Positions 39,886-51,250 of a stretch of DNA of 64,000 nt are shown here, piece after piece. The notes under the pieces were generated by a model. The model saw only the letters and a program-made list of their open reading frames with translations, did not search any database and was not told the origin of the DNA. Position 1 is the stretch's first letter; each line of letters starts with the position of its first letter. The DNA is taken from contig CAMQGK010000466.1 of the NCBI GenBank assembly GCA_947000775.1, forward strand, positions 3,058,501 to 3,122,500. Direction: 5' to 3'. The stretch is from Pterois miles (lineage: Eukaryota; Chordata; Actinopteri; Perciformes; Scorpaenidae). A program made the translations under genes and the position numbers.

Positions 39886-41279
39886 TAGATGCAGAGAGGA
39901 GGAGAGACTTGTGAGTAGATTTACTGTATCTAGCCTGCAAATAGTTGTTGAGCAACTGCCACAAGTTCAATTTAAAATCCAAAAATGAATCCACGATAAA
40001 ACAGTGACTTTTGGTTCTTTTGAAACAGGCGTACAAAAGCACATTTTGTGAAAGCTATAATTTAGATTTTCCCCAACATCATGAAAAATAAATTGGAAAT
40101 AATTTCACTCTCGCTTCTTTATTGATGAAATTCAATTTTGTACCAAAATGAAGTCCATGTATCCTGAGTTCTTGCAGTAATTCCTCTTCTCAGAAGCTAT
40201 ATAAGAGTGTCTCCCCTCCTAGATGGCCAGTAGGGGGAGTTAGTAGTCCACAGCACAGTTGAGGCAGAAGCCCGACAAAGCCTGACTGACATTTCTTAGC
40301 ACTGAAAATGAATATGTTGTTTGGGATTGCAGTGAATGTCATCCACTAACAGAAAGAGCATCTGGTGCAACCTCTGTAAAATTAAGACATGGTGTCGTCT
40401 CTAAATTTCACCGGCAGGAACATAATGGGCAAACTGTTGTTCGGCTGTTTGAAGGATGGAACACAAATACTGTAACACCTCTTAGTTGTGTGGGTTGGTT
40501 GGAGGGCTGCTAAATTACGCTTATCAGTATTAAGATAAATAATGCGTCTGACACAGAATTTGTCACATTTTGAAGGTTAACCACTCCATCCTCTCTCGTC
40601 TGGCAGCTGACGGAGTAGCTGTGAGAGTGATGAATCCTGCATTATAGTTTTTTTTTTTCCAGACTGGGAATTCATCTTGACCTCAAATGATGGACAATAT
40701 CATCGTCCTTGACGACCAAAAAACCATGAAGATTACAGACTATCTAATGGTCTGGCGCACATGCAGGATTCATTCACACCTAAGCCCCTCACATATATTT
40801 GTTCTTTTCCTGTGTTTGTTTCTCTATCTGCCAATCCAGCCATCCACTCATCCATTCATCCATCCATCTTTGCAAATCCTCTTCCATTTGGTGTTGTTGT
40901 GACTGAGAAGCTGTGTCGCTGAACTTAAAATCTGAAGGTCGCCAAGATTTGACGTTTTATTTTATTTTTTTTTTCCCATATACCTCCCTGAAAAGCAGCA
41001 TAGATTATACAGCCTACAGCTGTTATCACATTTATGCCCTTCTTCAAGCTTCTTTTTATTCTCATCCTCTCTTCTCCCGCCTTTCAGAGACCTGAAGATA
41101 ACGGCACGCCACATGACGCCATTGTCCTCCCTCTCCCTCTCTCTCTCTCTCCCTCTCTCTCTCTCTCTGTCGTAGGTGGAGATTTAAAGTTCTGTTTTAA
41201 AACTGCCACTGTTCCAATCCTGCTTAACCCCCCTCCTCCTCCTCCTCCTCTTGTCTCCCCCCTTCCTCCTGAGTATACT
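39886..41279. other. No gene seen; (CT)n patch near 41130-41170
   Basis: Unique-looking sequence. Pyrimidine-rich from 41060 up to the candidate exon that follows. Confidence 0.45.
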
Positions 41280-41408
41280 ACCTAACCCCTCTGAACTTCA
41301 GTCAGAGTTACTGAAGACCCGGAGTACACTGGGGAGTCAGCTACACCGCTGAGAGAGAGACAGAGATAGACAGAGACTTAGCTGCCTGCTATTCTACCAC
41401 TCTCCCTG
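41280..41408 (+). other. Candidate untranslated first exon of an unknown + strand gene
   Basis: After a long pyrimidine tract comes gttactgaagacccggagta, then GA-repeat sequence, then tgctattctaccactctccctg|gtaata (donor after 41408). It precedes three segments with paired splice sites (42032-42106, 43539-43586, 43881-43919). The 5' boundary is a guess. Evidence is weak alone and rests on the series. Confidence 0.3.
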
Positions 41409-42031
41409 GTAATAAGAAAAGTTTCTGTTCTTTTCTGTGTTACAGCAGGGAGATAAAACTAGGGATCACTCACGCACTTTCTGTGCACACACACCCACAT
41501 ACGCTCACACTCACACTCACGCATGATTCTCGGTGAGGCACACAGCAAAGCATGATTCACAAGGCACAAAATGGAGGCACAATATGGAAACACCCCTCAT
41601 ACACAAGCACCGACTCTTTTGCACCAACTCGTACGGACAAAAAGAACCAAAATTGGAGAAAAAGAAACAAGTTTAGTCTATAAGCGGCTCGAAAACCTGA
41701 TTCGAATTAGAGGGCGATTTCCACAAAGGTCAATGTATTCAGCTGATATCCTAAGAGGAAGGAAATTTAATACCCCTCTTTGGTTGAATTAATTAATTAT
41801 AATATTAGGCTAGCTCTAGGGGCCCTTTTCTTCAGTGATTAAGTGAGCACATATCTTTAAAAGACTGTGTTGGTCTCTGGGGCCCTGGGCTTCTGAACCT
41901 TGGGGTGAAACAGAGAGAGATGTATTATACATGAGAGGACGGAGACACACAGGCCAGGCTGCTCAACCTCTGTGGCAAGACACACCATGTTCCTTATTTA
42001 GACCTTCAATGGCACCTGTCTTTCTTTGCAG

Positions 42032-42106
42032 AGGCGCTTCTCTGTCGCCCCGCTGAACCTCCTCTGGTCCCTTCAGTGTTCAGCTCGGCGGTGCCTTCAA
42101 AACCAG
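42032..42106 (+). CDS. Candidate exon 2 of an unknown gene (75 nt)
   Basis: tttctttgcag|AGGCGCTT ... AAAACCAG|gtgagt: strong acceptor and consensus donor, length divisible by three. Two frames stay open. One gives EALLCRPAEPPLVPSVFSS then AVPSKP; the other gives RRFSVAPLNLLWSLQCSA then RRCLQNQ. I recognise neither. The first joins in phase 1 to the next candidate exons. Confidence 0.4.
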
Positions 42107-42461
42107 GTGAGTACTCCCCCATCACACCATCACACCTGGTCTGCATCTTTGCATCTGTGACAGAATACATACACCACAATGTGACTTTACTGCATTACAA
42201 GATAAAGTCTGTAAAACAAGGAAATATCAGCATTAAAAAGTACTGTAAGTTTAAGAAGTAAAAGTATTCACTATGCAGAAAGATCCCTTTCAGAGGATTA
42301 AAATTTTGATGCATTAATGCGTAAGCAGCTTTTTAATGTTGCAGGTCATCCAGGTGATGCTAAGATTAAACACATAGTACTAGATATTTAAAAAAAATCT
42401 TATTTCTATTTTTGTTGTGCATTAGTGGCCAGTTTTAAATGTTTCTTAGTAGTCTGTTATT
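42107..42461. repeat. Rep-P-like fragment within the candidate intron
   Basis: ttcactatgcagaaagatcc, then aattttgatgcattaatgcg and taagcagctttttaatgttg, are the Rep-P interior. No ends are seen. Confidence 0.5.
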
Positions 42462-43049
42462 CAGTGGTGGAATGCAACTGTATACATTTACTCAAGTACT
42501 GTACTTGTGGGTTTCATGTACTTGTAGAGGGAAATATTAGGTTTTATAAACACATGGTAAAATATGCATCACTGCAGATTATAGTAAACTACCCAACAGT
42601 ATATAAAATTGACAAAATTAAAATACTGTTTACATGTTATTAAATCATTAACAATATTCCATATAATACAATTCATGATAAAAAAAAAAAACAAATGTAA
42701 AAAAAACCCGAAATGCACCATTTTGCATTAGGCCTAATTTTAAATTTGATACTTGTGAGGACATTTTTCTGATAACACTTCAGTGTTTTTCATTATGATT
42801 TTGAAAGCAGAACTTTTAACAATATCAGAGTACTTTTACATTTTGGTACTGATAATTGTACTTAATCCATCACTGATGTTATTTATTTGTCAGTCACCCG
42901 TAAAGCACTTTTAAGTGATTTGAATTATGCAAAAGTGCTATATAAATTAAGTTTGACTGATCTGAGACACACATGTATATGTATATACACACATTCACAC
43001 ACACATATATATCTGTATACATATACATACATATACATGTATATATATA

Positions 43050-43141
<92 letters not shown>

Positions 43142-43342
43142 CATTGATCATACTGTATATTCTGGATGTAAAATTATTATGTAACTGCAGTCTTCAGATA
43201 TAATATTGTGAAGTAAAAAGTATTGCCTTATTTGCCTCTGAACTGTAGTACTGTAAAATGTGCAAATATGTGTAAATATAGAACCAGTATTTCACGATTT
43301 TGCATAACTACAATTCTGAAATAGTGTTACTATCCACCACTG
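42462..43342. mobile_element. Rep-P copy with (AT)n in the middle
   Basis: Starts cagtggtggaatgcaac and ends tactatccaccactg, inverted ends as in the 38640-39885 and 45688-47299 copies. An (AT)n tract of about 100 bp lies at 43035-43138, preceded by CA/TA-rich sequence. Confidence 0.8.
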
Positions 43343-43420
43343 TGTACGTGTATGCATGTATGGTATGTGCTAACACCTATGCTGACCCTGCAAACAGCCT
43401 CTTAGCTGTCAGTCATGTCA

Positions 43421-43423
<3 letters not shown>

Positions 43424-43478
<55 letters not shown>
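43424..43478. repeat. (GT)n microsatellite
   Basis: Uninterrupted GT run just upstream of the candidate exon at 43539. Confidence 0.95.
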
Positions 43479-43480
<2 letters not shown>

Positions 43481-43538
43481 ACAGGTCTTTGACATCACGT
43501 CTAAATCATGGTGACTTAATGGCTGTTCCCCTTTCCAG

Positions 43539-43586
43539 CAGAGGTTGATGATGGAGACAAAGAGGAAGGGCACGGACAACAAGAAG
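43539..43586 (+). CDS. Candidate exon 3 of an unknown gene (48 nt)
   Basis: cccctttccag|CAGAGG ... AAGAAG|gtgatg, with a NAGNAG-type acceptor (cagcag). Length divisible by three. Phase-1 reading: AEVDDGDKEEGHGQQE, acidic. Phase-0 reading: QRLMMETKRKGTDNKK, basic, with a tandem ATG that could be a start codon. I recognise neither. Confidence 0.4.
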
Positions 43587-43623
43587 GTGATGACAGCGTG
43601 CTAGAGAGGGTGGGGGGGTGTGT

Positions 43624-43624
<1 letters not shown>

Positions 43625-43710
<86 letters not shown>
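43625..43710. repeat. (GT)n microsatellite
   Basis: About 86 bp of GT, 40 bp after the candidate exon 3 donor. A facing (CA)n lies at 43836-43875. The two could pair in a transcript and bring the flanking candidate exons together. Confidence 0.95.
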
Positions 43711-43712
<2 letters not shown>

Positions 43713-43832
43713 TATATATGTGTAATAGAGTAACTCTAGACGTCTGCATACTGGATCCACCTTCACACAAATGTGTTGTTGAGGTGCAAAGCCAATGAAT
43801 GCTTGTAACTAACACCCTTCTTCCTCAGCACA

Positions 43833-43876
<44 letters not shown>

Positions 43877-43880
43877 GTAG

Positions 43881-43919
43881 GCATCCTGCCCCCACTGCCT
43901 GACCCCACTAAACATTCAG
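43881..43919 (+). CDS. Candidate exon 4 of an unknown gene (39 nt)
   Basis: caccgtag|GCATCC ... CATTCAG|gtacaa, length divisible by three. Phase 1 gives (G)ILPPLPDPTKHS; phase 0 gives ASCPHCLTPLNIQ. The acceptor tract is a (CA)n repeat, a poor polypyrimidine tract, which weakens the call. An upstream cttcctcag at about 43829 is an alternative acceptor. Confidence 0.3.
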
Positions 43920-44599
43920 GTACAATTAATTATTCCTTCCTGATCTAACGAACGCAATGCACTGATTGGACACCCTGAGGGTACCAGGGCACTATTTTAA
44001 AAACACTTTCTGGTCATGAATTTTAATCACTTCAAATGTATTGATAAATTATTAATTAAGTGACTTTAAGTGATGCCAGGTGGGCATAATTTCAGGAGTA
44101 GTAAAATGCTTTTGGGGGGTGAAGTGCTGTGATGTGAAAGCAGAGCGAAGGCGCTTGTTATTTTTCTCTTAAAGCAGCTGTTTTATTTAAAAGGGATTTC
44201 TCACAAAGTGTTCAACAGTCTACAGGGCTTATTTGGTCAGGCAGAGAGAAGCCGCCATTTTTCAAAAATTAAGGCCATTTTTCATTCTTTGTTTTATTCC
44301 AGGGCTCCAGTAGTGGTAGTAGTAGTAGTAGTAGCAGTAGTAGTAGTCATTTTTTGCTGGATTGAAATTCTTCTATTTGGTTAGTGTGGCCTCGATCCTT
44401 AAGGGTCACACGTTACATATTTTTGTAGAACTAAAATACAATACATTCAGCATTTTCAGCTCATGTATGTGAAGTTTTGGAAGAACAAATAGAGCTATGA
44501 TTTAAAGCCACACTGTTCAGCACGCTTTTTGGGGTGACATCCGGCATAAATTCCTCATAATATTGCTATAATATTAGGTTAATGTTCAAAAACTGTGAC
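43920..44599. other. No gene seen; (GTA)n patch near 44312-44346
   Basis: AT-rich, with a short tagtagtag run. No further exon of the candidate gene is found. Confidence 0.45.
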
Positions 44600-44960
44600 T
44601 GAATATGTACATGACTCCTGCTGGCACCCGGCAGGTTGGGAGTAAAAATACAGTATGTTTAAAGAGTGGGTTCCAGCGTGTCTGTTCCGCATGTGCCTGC
44701 CTGTTCTATAGGTTAACCTGCCGAACAAGACCCGAGCGGGAACAGCGAAAATTACAAATTACCTCCCTTATTAGGCCTGACCCCAAATTTCCTTTCATGA
44801 ATATTCATTATGGTGACCGCTCGGCGCGACAAGAAATGAATTTGCCCTCTCCTCGGAGTGGACTGTGAATAAGGAATGATTAATGGAATTCTGCGTGGTA
44901 TGAATCCATCATTCCTGGGATGGAGGCTGGTCTGGTAATAAGGATCCAATTAGAGCCACA
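44600..44960. promoter_or_regulatory. Conserved-element-like block 1
   Basis: Repeat-free and of balanced composition, with tttcatgaatattcattatg, gaataaggaatgattaatgg and ggatccaattagagccacag. Paired ATTA/TAAT and ATGAAT cores are frequent in vertebrate developmental enhancers. No exon or frame. Inference from appearance only. Confidence 0.3.
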
Positions 44961-45367
44961 GTGGGTGGGACACAGCAGGAGCCTCGGCACAAGACAGACC
45001 CCATAACACCTTCACACACTCACTTTTTGCATTTTTCATCTCCAAATTTCATTACAGAAGATTGAGTATAAATGTACAAATTTACTGCACGCAGGGCCAA
45101 CTTTTTTAGCACCTCCCTCCCCTTGCTCTCCCTTTTTTTCTTTCTCTCTTGCGCTGCAGCAGAGTTTTGGTGATGGTGCCTAGCATCCACCTCTTCCTCT
45201 CAGCAGGGCTGCTTTAGCTCGCTGGCACCTCCACCGTTCCTGGTTAATTTCATGTTCCGGTGCGTCCTGAGACAGCTCATCCTGCTGCCAAATATTTGTG
45301 TTGGGAGACCAGCTAATCTGGAGCTGGTTACATGCACCTATCCACACACATGCACACGCTCACGCAA

Positions 45368-45426
<59 letters not shown>

Positions 45427-45679
45427 ATCAGTGCCCAAGTTGGTTTGTGTGTGCTGCTGTGTGTATTTGTGCATGTGAATGATTGCGGAGCCGCTGATAC
45501 CAGTGTGTGTCTTTCACCCTCTTGACCAGCGTATCGACCATTTGGCCAAGTTACAGCAGATTAACTGTGCAGCCATGTTTACTGCTGAAGTGCATCTGCT
45601 GTGTTTACAGATGAACGGATGAGAAGAGATTTCCAGTTCCTGTCTATTTTTCAAGAACTGGCCGAGTTAGCCCTCACTG
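44961..45679. other. No gene seen; (CA)n at 45370-45422
   Basis: Balanced sequence with one CA microsatellite; the His/Thr frames through it are artefacts. Confidence 0.5.
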
Positions 45680-45723
45680 ACCTTGGGTAGTGGTGGAAAA
45701 AGTACTCAGATCTTTTACTTAGA

Positions 45724-46161
45724 GGAGCGGTGTGTAACATTTAGGAGGATATATTAGCAGAAATGGAAAATAATGTTCATAAATATGTTTTCTTTTGTGT
45801 CACAATAAGAATTGTTGTGTTTATGTTTACGTAGAATGAGCTGTTCTGTATCTAGGGAGAGGGTCCTCTTCACAGAGTCCACCATGTTTCTTCAGTAGCC
45901 GAGAATGGACAAATCAAACTAGTAACTTTTCCTGTTTTGGGTCAGATAATGTTACTTACCGCCATCACCGCTCTCTCTCTCTTGCTTCACCACTCACTTC
46001 CCATGTACACACACACTCTAGACCGGCTCTGCATCAGATGGCTCTAGCATCAGCCTCCATAGCTCTCTAACACGCTTGGTTCACAGGAGAGGCTTCAGCT
46101 GGATGCAATCTCTTCACCTCTCCACCAGATACCACCAGATCCTACACACTGGACCTTTAAG
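45724..46161 (-). mobile_element. Rep-C, first copy inside Rep-P
   Basis: Starts aggagcggtgtgtaacattt and ends cctacacactggacctttaa. It is the reverse of the 46811-47257 copy. It contains an ATAAATATG-rich left part and tctctctcttgcttcaccac. Confidence 0.8.
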
Positions 46162-46337
46162 TTAAGTAAAAGTTGCAATAATATAGTGTAGAAATACTCT
46201 GTTGCAAGTAAAGGTCATGAAATTCAAAAAGCAAAAGTACAAAGGTATTAACATCAAAATATACTTAAAGTTCCCAGCACTCATTATGCAGAATATATAC
46301 ACTGCTGGGTAGCTTGTGAATTTTACCAAGGGTTGAA

Positions 46338-46644
46338 TAAAGAAAGAAAGAAAGAAAAGAAAGATATTCCTTTATTAGTCCCACAGTGGGGAAATTCAGT
46401 TTTACACTCTGTTGTTCACACAGTACATATACATGTCAATGGAGAGATGTCAGAGTGAGGGGGCTGCTCCTGACAAGCGCCCAGAGCAGTTGGGGGTTTG
46501 GTGCCTTGCTCAGGGGCACCTCGGCAGTGCCCAAGAGGTAAACTGGCACCTCTCCAGCAACCAGTTGGTCTTGGTCCATGGGGGATTTGAACCCGGGTCC
46601 TCCGCATCCTAACCCAAGTCCTTACGGACTGAGCTACTGCCGCT
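46338..46644 (-). mobile_element. SINE-1, full-length reverse copy inside Rep-P
   Basis: The tail (GAAA)n at 46338-46360, the body, and the tRNA-like head ending gactgagctactgccgc are complete. The B box reads (reversed) GGTTCAAATCC and the A box TAGCTCAGTCCG. This is the best reference for the corrupted copies at 8807 and 20282. Frames on both strands are not genes. Confidence 0.9.
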
Positions 46645-46810
46645 AAAGTCCTACCTTTATCCAATTTAATGCATCATTTATTTGTTGATAGTATTTTGTA
46701 TTATTAATCTGCATTTGCAAAGTAATATTTACCTCTGAGATCTGGTGGATTTTAAGTATAAAGTAGCAGGAAATGGAAATCCTCAAGTAAAGTACCCGTA
46801 AAATTGTTCT

Positions 46811-47257
46811 TAAAGGTCCAGTGTGTAGGATCTGGCATTATCTAGCAGTGAGATGAGGAGCTTGCAACCAACTGAAGCCTCTTCCGATTGCTAAGCGTAT
46901 CTGAGAGATACCACAGTGACACGAAAACACAAATGTCTCTCTCTAGAGCCATCTGGAGCAGAGGAGGTGCATAGAGTGTGTGTGAACGTGAAAAGTGAGT
47001 GGTGAAGCAAGAGAGAGAGAGTGACAGCGGGAGCGAGTAACATTATCAACTCCAGCCCAAACAGGAAAAGTGAACAGGGCTTGGTTTGCCCGTTGTGGGC
47101 TACTGTAGAAACATGGTAGAGCAACATGGCGGACTCTGTGAAGAGAACCCACTCTCTGTGTAGATGTAATCGGCTCACACTGATTCTTATTTTACACTAA
47201 AGAAAACAGCATTTCTGGTAATAGATCCCTTTAAATGTCACAAACTGGTCCTTTAAG
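46811..47257 (+). mobile_element. Rep-C, second copy inside Rep-P
   Basis: Starts ttaaaggtccagtgtgtagg and ends cacaaactggtcctttaag; the termini are inverted. It shares agagccatctggagcagagg, and (reversed) the gaagcaagagagagag core, with 45724-46161. Confidence 0.82.
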
Positions 47258-47307
47258 CACAGTACTTGAGTAAATGTATTTAGTTACTTTCCACCGCTGA
47301 CTTTGGA

Positions 47308-48060
47308 TTTGTGTAAATGAAATTTATTGTTCTGCTAAGTCCATCTTAATTGAAAATAACCCATGTTTCACCTGTGGCCAATGTAAATTCCACTTCCTGG
47401 CACATCTTTATTGTCCCTTCATCTATTTCCCTGTGTCCTCTCTCCTCTCCTCAGCTTTAATGAGGTGTTCTGTTCCTCTGCCTCATAAACTAAAACCTTT
47501 TAGATGAATTACATCTCCTTAAGATTCATCTCCAGCACCGTGGCTTCTTTTCCCCTTTTATGATTGTATTTAATCCACATCACATCTTTATTCAGAACAA
47601 ATACCCCCTGTATGACACCTTGCCGAGCGCAGGCGGGAGAAGAGGAATGTTTGGGCGAAGGTAGAAGAGAGACGTGGAGATGTGCCAGCGCCGGCTCAGC
47701 CTGCCTCTCTGATGATATCCTCGATAAGACTTTTAGCTAATTACTGACTGCTGCCTCTGAATGCAGCTCCAGTGAAGAGAAAGGCAATGAACCTGCCTGC
47801 TAGCTCAATAGAGAGGCAGCGAGAAAAAAGAAAGGGGACGCGGCTGTTGAAAGAGAGACAGATTAACATTTGTTCTTTTACATGCCTCCCTCTGCCACAC
47901 ACACAATAACTTTGCTTATACTAATTAACAATTAGCAAAGACTGGTTGGCTAATTGTGTTATTGCTCCTAATCAAGAGGCTAATTACCAGAATGTCAATT
48001 TAGATTTAATTACTAAGTGCTTTGTTAATTCCCACTGAGCATAAGTTACCCTTTCTCTCC
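47308..48060. promoter_or_regulatory. Conserved-element-like block 2, TAAT-rich
   Basis: Repeat-free. From about 47900 to 48030 there are at least seven TAAT/ATTA cores (tactaattaacaattagc, ttggctaattgtgttattg, cctaatcaagaggctaatta, tagatttaattactaag, ttgttaattcc), a density typical of homeodomain-bound enhancers. Upstream cataaactaaaaccttttag and gataagacttttagctaatt are similar in texture. No exon. Confidence 0.35.
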
Positions 48061-50049
48061 CTCGCTCCCTGTTTTCTCCCCACCTCTCCTCCCTTCCTTT
48101 TCCCCTCGTTCCATGTTGAACCTTGGCTGTGTTCTGGGGTCCTGTGTTGGGATTGGAGGGGAGTGGGTAAATACAGAGATAAATGAGGCAAGGTGTTTGA
48201 GCAGGGGGACCAAGAGGCAGAGGCATTAATGAACAGCTTTTACCGCCGGGCCTCCAATTAGCCAACTCTCTCCCGCCAACATCACAGAGAGGAGAGATCC
48301 ACCAAGATCCACTCAGCCAAGCACCCTCCTCCCACCGACACCACCACCACCACCACCACCACCTCCCACTGGCCCCTCGCAGCTGTCCCTGCCTCTCCAC
48401 ACACATCCATGGCACTGAACCGAATGTGTTGACCTGGTTGGGGAGCTGTTGCATACATTTGTCCCAATAGAGTGTTACAGGAATGAGTCCTTAAACCCAG
48501 AAATGAGTTAGTATTTTAGCACTTCCACTTCCCTCATCTGGAAGTCAATGTTTGTTTTTTTTTTTTACTGGATTTTTAGTTAGATGTCTGAAAAAAGGTG
48601 TGTGGTTAACTCAAGCTGAGGAGATTTAAACATTTTATTCTATGTTAAAAATACATCAATAAATGTCTCACTTGCTAATTTTGATGCCTTTATGAGTCTT
48701 AAAAAGTGGCTAAATGAGACTACAAAGCATAATCACGCCAATTTGTCTTTGGCCTTAGAGCATCGTTGTGTATAAAATTATCAAAATCAAAATCATAAGT
48801 GTGTGTTAAGAAGTGGTGTTCATTTGTGAAGATTGTCTTGCTGAACAAAACATGCATGTGTCATAAGTGTTTGTTTGTCACAGAGCTTATTTTCTGCAAT
48901 AATCCAAAATCCAGTGGCTTTTTATTGATGGAACCAGGGCGATGCTAACTTCCTGGCTAGCTTACAAAAATCCGTCATCCCTGTAGCACTCTGTTGGGAT
49001 AAGAAAGTTGTATTGAACTCAATTGACCTGAAGCAAGAAGAATACAATGTGATGCTCTATTATAGTGACATTTATAGTGCAAAGATATACTTTGCAACAA
49101 CAATTATCATCATCATTATAATCATCATACCAAGAACAAGGTTACAAAGTGTTGTAAACAGCAATAAGACGAATCATGGTTATTGTATTTTTATTTAAAT
49201 AAGCGTGCAAATGATTGATTTTTATTTTATGATTTTAATTTAGTCACACAATATTGCTCCTTTTCCTTCTTCTTTTAATTTCCCTCCTTATCAGCACACA
49301 TCATTAACTTTCATAGTTGTAATAATAAAGGTGTAATTAGTCTTTAAGTAGTCTTTATGTTTGTGTTTTTTAGTTCTTAAATCATTTTTGGACAAAAATA
49401 AGCTCTTCTTCTTTTTGAAAATAGGGATCATACTCATAATTATACAATAATGATAATGACAATAATAACTCTTAATTTTATTTTCTATTTTATTTATTTT
49501 TACATTGTAATACTTCCTTTTTATCCCTCTTCTTTCCTAATTCTCTCTTCTGATCTATGAGGCTCTTCCTGACAGCTCAGGGCCTCTAACATGGATTTAA
49601 TGCTCATTGCTTGTCTCTGCCTCAGACAAAGCAAGCAAACCACAATACATCACGCACACACACATACTTAATCACTACCCAGTGTGCACTACGCTGGTTC
49701 TGTCAAAGGAAGCCATCTCTGTTTTATTTATTTATTTATCTGTCTAATCAGTGAGCATCACACTGTCGCCCGGAACTAAATGTTGTGAATGGCGCTTATC
49801 TGATCCTCGTCTCTTTATGCAGGCATCTTGTTCAGCCACTGTTTGGTGCTGTTGTCTTACTATTGTTCATCCCCTGGACCGCTGCTGAAGATGGGTGTGA
49901 GCACATACATGCGTGCGCCGCACACACAAACACACGCATGCACATCTGTGTCTCAAAAAGAGCAAGCGCTTTCACTCTCCTCTCTAACTGCCTGGCTTCT
50001 CATACTCCTGCCAAAATACCATAAGACAGGGTATAATATATATAATTAT
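48061..50049. other. No gene seen; (CCA)n at about 48341-48364
   Basis: Pyrimidine-rich near 48050-48110 and AT-rich from 48500 to 49560. The minus-strand frame at 47984-48454 includes a poly-Trp/Val read of the CCA repeat and is not a gene. A splice-flanked 72-nt segment at 49823-49894 is discussed among the rejected items. Confidence 0.45.
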
Positions 50050-50290
50050 CCCCACTTACATTAGCCATTATGCCAGTGGAGCATTGCCTGCAGAATGACA
50101 CACGACCTGTCAAGACTTCATTCACGCCATTAATAAGCGTCATTAGTGTCTGCTTTGAATACCCCTCTTGCACACTGCAGTCATTTCAACATGTCATAGA
50201 TTTTAATTTGAGGGTAAAAATAGCTGTGAGGATATTATGCACTCTCCCAGCCAGTCTCTGTAGTCTTCTGATGGGGAGGAAGTTCACAGT
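50050..50290. promoter_or_regulatory. Conserved-element-like block 3
   Basis: acattagccattatgccagt, cacgccattaataagcgtca and catagattttaatttgaggg lie in repeat-free, balanced sequence without a frame of interest. Inference from texture only. Confidence 0.3.
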
Positions 50291-50869
50291 GTGACCTTGG
50301 ATTTTCTCTTTATTGGAATTAGAACCATTACTGTTCTTTAGTGCTGTGGGCCAGCTACTAGCGGCAAGGCTGCTTTGCTTAGCGTTCTCCTTCCTTTGTG
50401 GTGTCCATCAACGGCATTCAAAATCAAAAATTTTAAACCATTAGTTTGTCACAAATGTCGTTGAGGCAATTGACCAGCATCTTATGCAGTCTTATACAAA
50501 GTGGGTTAACTGCCCTAAATCATTTCTAATGTAGAATGCACTTAAGGCACTAACGCCGTGGTGGCCCATTGAGAAACGTCAACTGCTTATCAACTGTTCC
50601 CACCATAATATAATGATACCTCACAAAAGACGGGGTTGTGATTTAATAGTTTCTTCACTGTCAACTGCAAACAGAATGAAAAACATGGAATATTTACCCC
50701 CCAAAAATAGTTTTCCTTCGATATGAGTTGTTTATAAGGAGAGGCAAAATGATGCCATCTGTGAAACACACTAATTTAGTCAGATTTAAGACACCACTGT
50801 ATGGCAGACATCAAACATATAACAAGACATCTTCTGACTAGAATTACTGCCTCGTGGTTGCCAGCAAGT
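50291..50869. other. No gene seen
   Basis: AT-rich sequence, nothing recognised. Confidence 0.45.
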
Positions 50870-51250
50870 TGCAAGTTTACATCCGTGTCTGTCCAAAATG
50901 TCATCACTCTGTCATTTCATCCTATTAGACATTTGTGTGAAATTGTCATAATTATAAATTAATTCATTTTTGGCCAAAACTATGTTTTGTGAGGTCACAG
51001 TTACCTTTGACCACCAAATCAGTTCATCCTAGTTCCAAGTTCATCCAAGTTAATGTTTGTACCAGATGTAATGACATTTCGCCAAGGCGTTCCTGAGATA
51101 ACGTATGCACGAGAATGAGGCGGTTGTGAGGGGTCACAGTGACCTTTGGCCACCAAATTCTTATCAGTTCATCCTTTAGTAAAAGTTAACGTTTGTGCCA
51201 ATGTTGAGGATAAAGACGTTCCCGAGATATTGCATTCACAAGACAGACAA
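50870..51250 (+). repeat. Rep-F with an internal diverged duplication
   Basis: The unit (ggtcacagt.acctttg.ccaccaaa, tcagttcatcct, gttaa.gtttgt.cca.atg, cgttcc.gagat) occurs twice, at about 50993-51100 and 51135-51235. The end gtgcggaggc is typical of this common teleost repeat. Confidence 0.65.

Larger units (their letters stand above)
45688..47299. mobile_element. Rep-P host element carrying three nested insertions
   Basis: Ends tagtggtggaaaaagtactc and ttactttccaccgctg, flanked by accttggg (45680-45687) and actttgga (47300-47307), an imperfect 8-bp duplication as expected for hAT-type elements. Host pieces read in order across the gaps: 45688-45723, 46162-46337, 46645-46810, 47258-47299. 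Confidence 0.82.

Noticed and set aside
47984..48454. A 156-codon minus-strand frame
   Set aside because: Includes a Trp run from the CCA repeat and no recognisable domain; no splice or codon signal.
49823..49894. 72-nt segment with ttatgcag before and gtgtga after, open in one phase
   Set aside because: The peptide (ILFSHCLVLLSYYCSSPGP) has no family resemblance and the donor is weak. Chance splice-like borders are expected in 64 kb.
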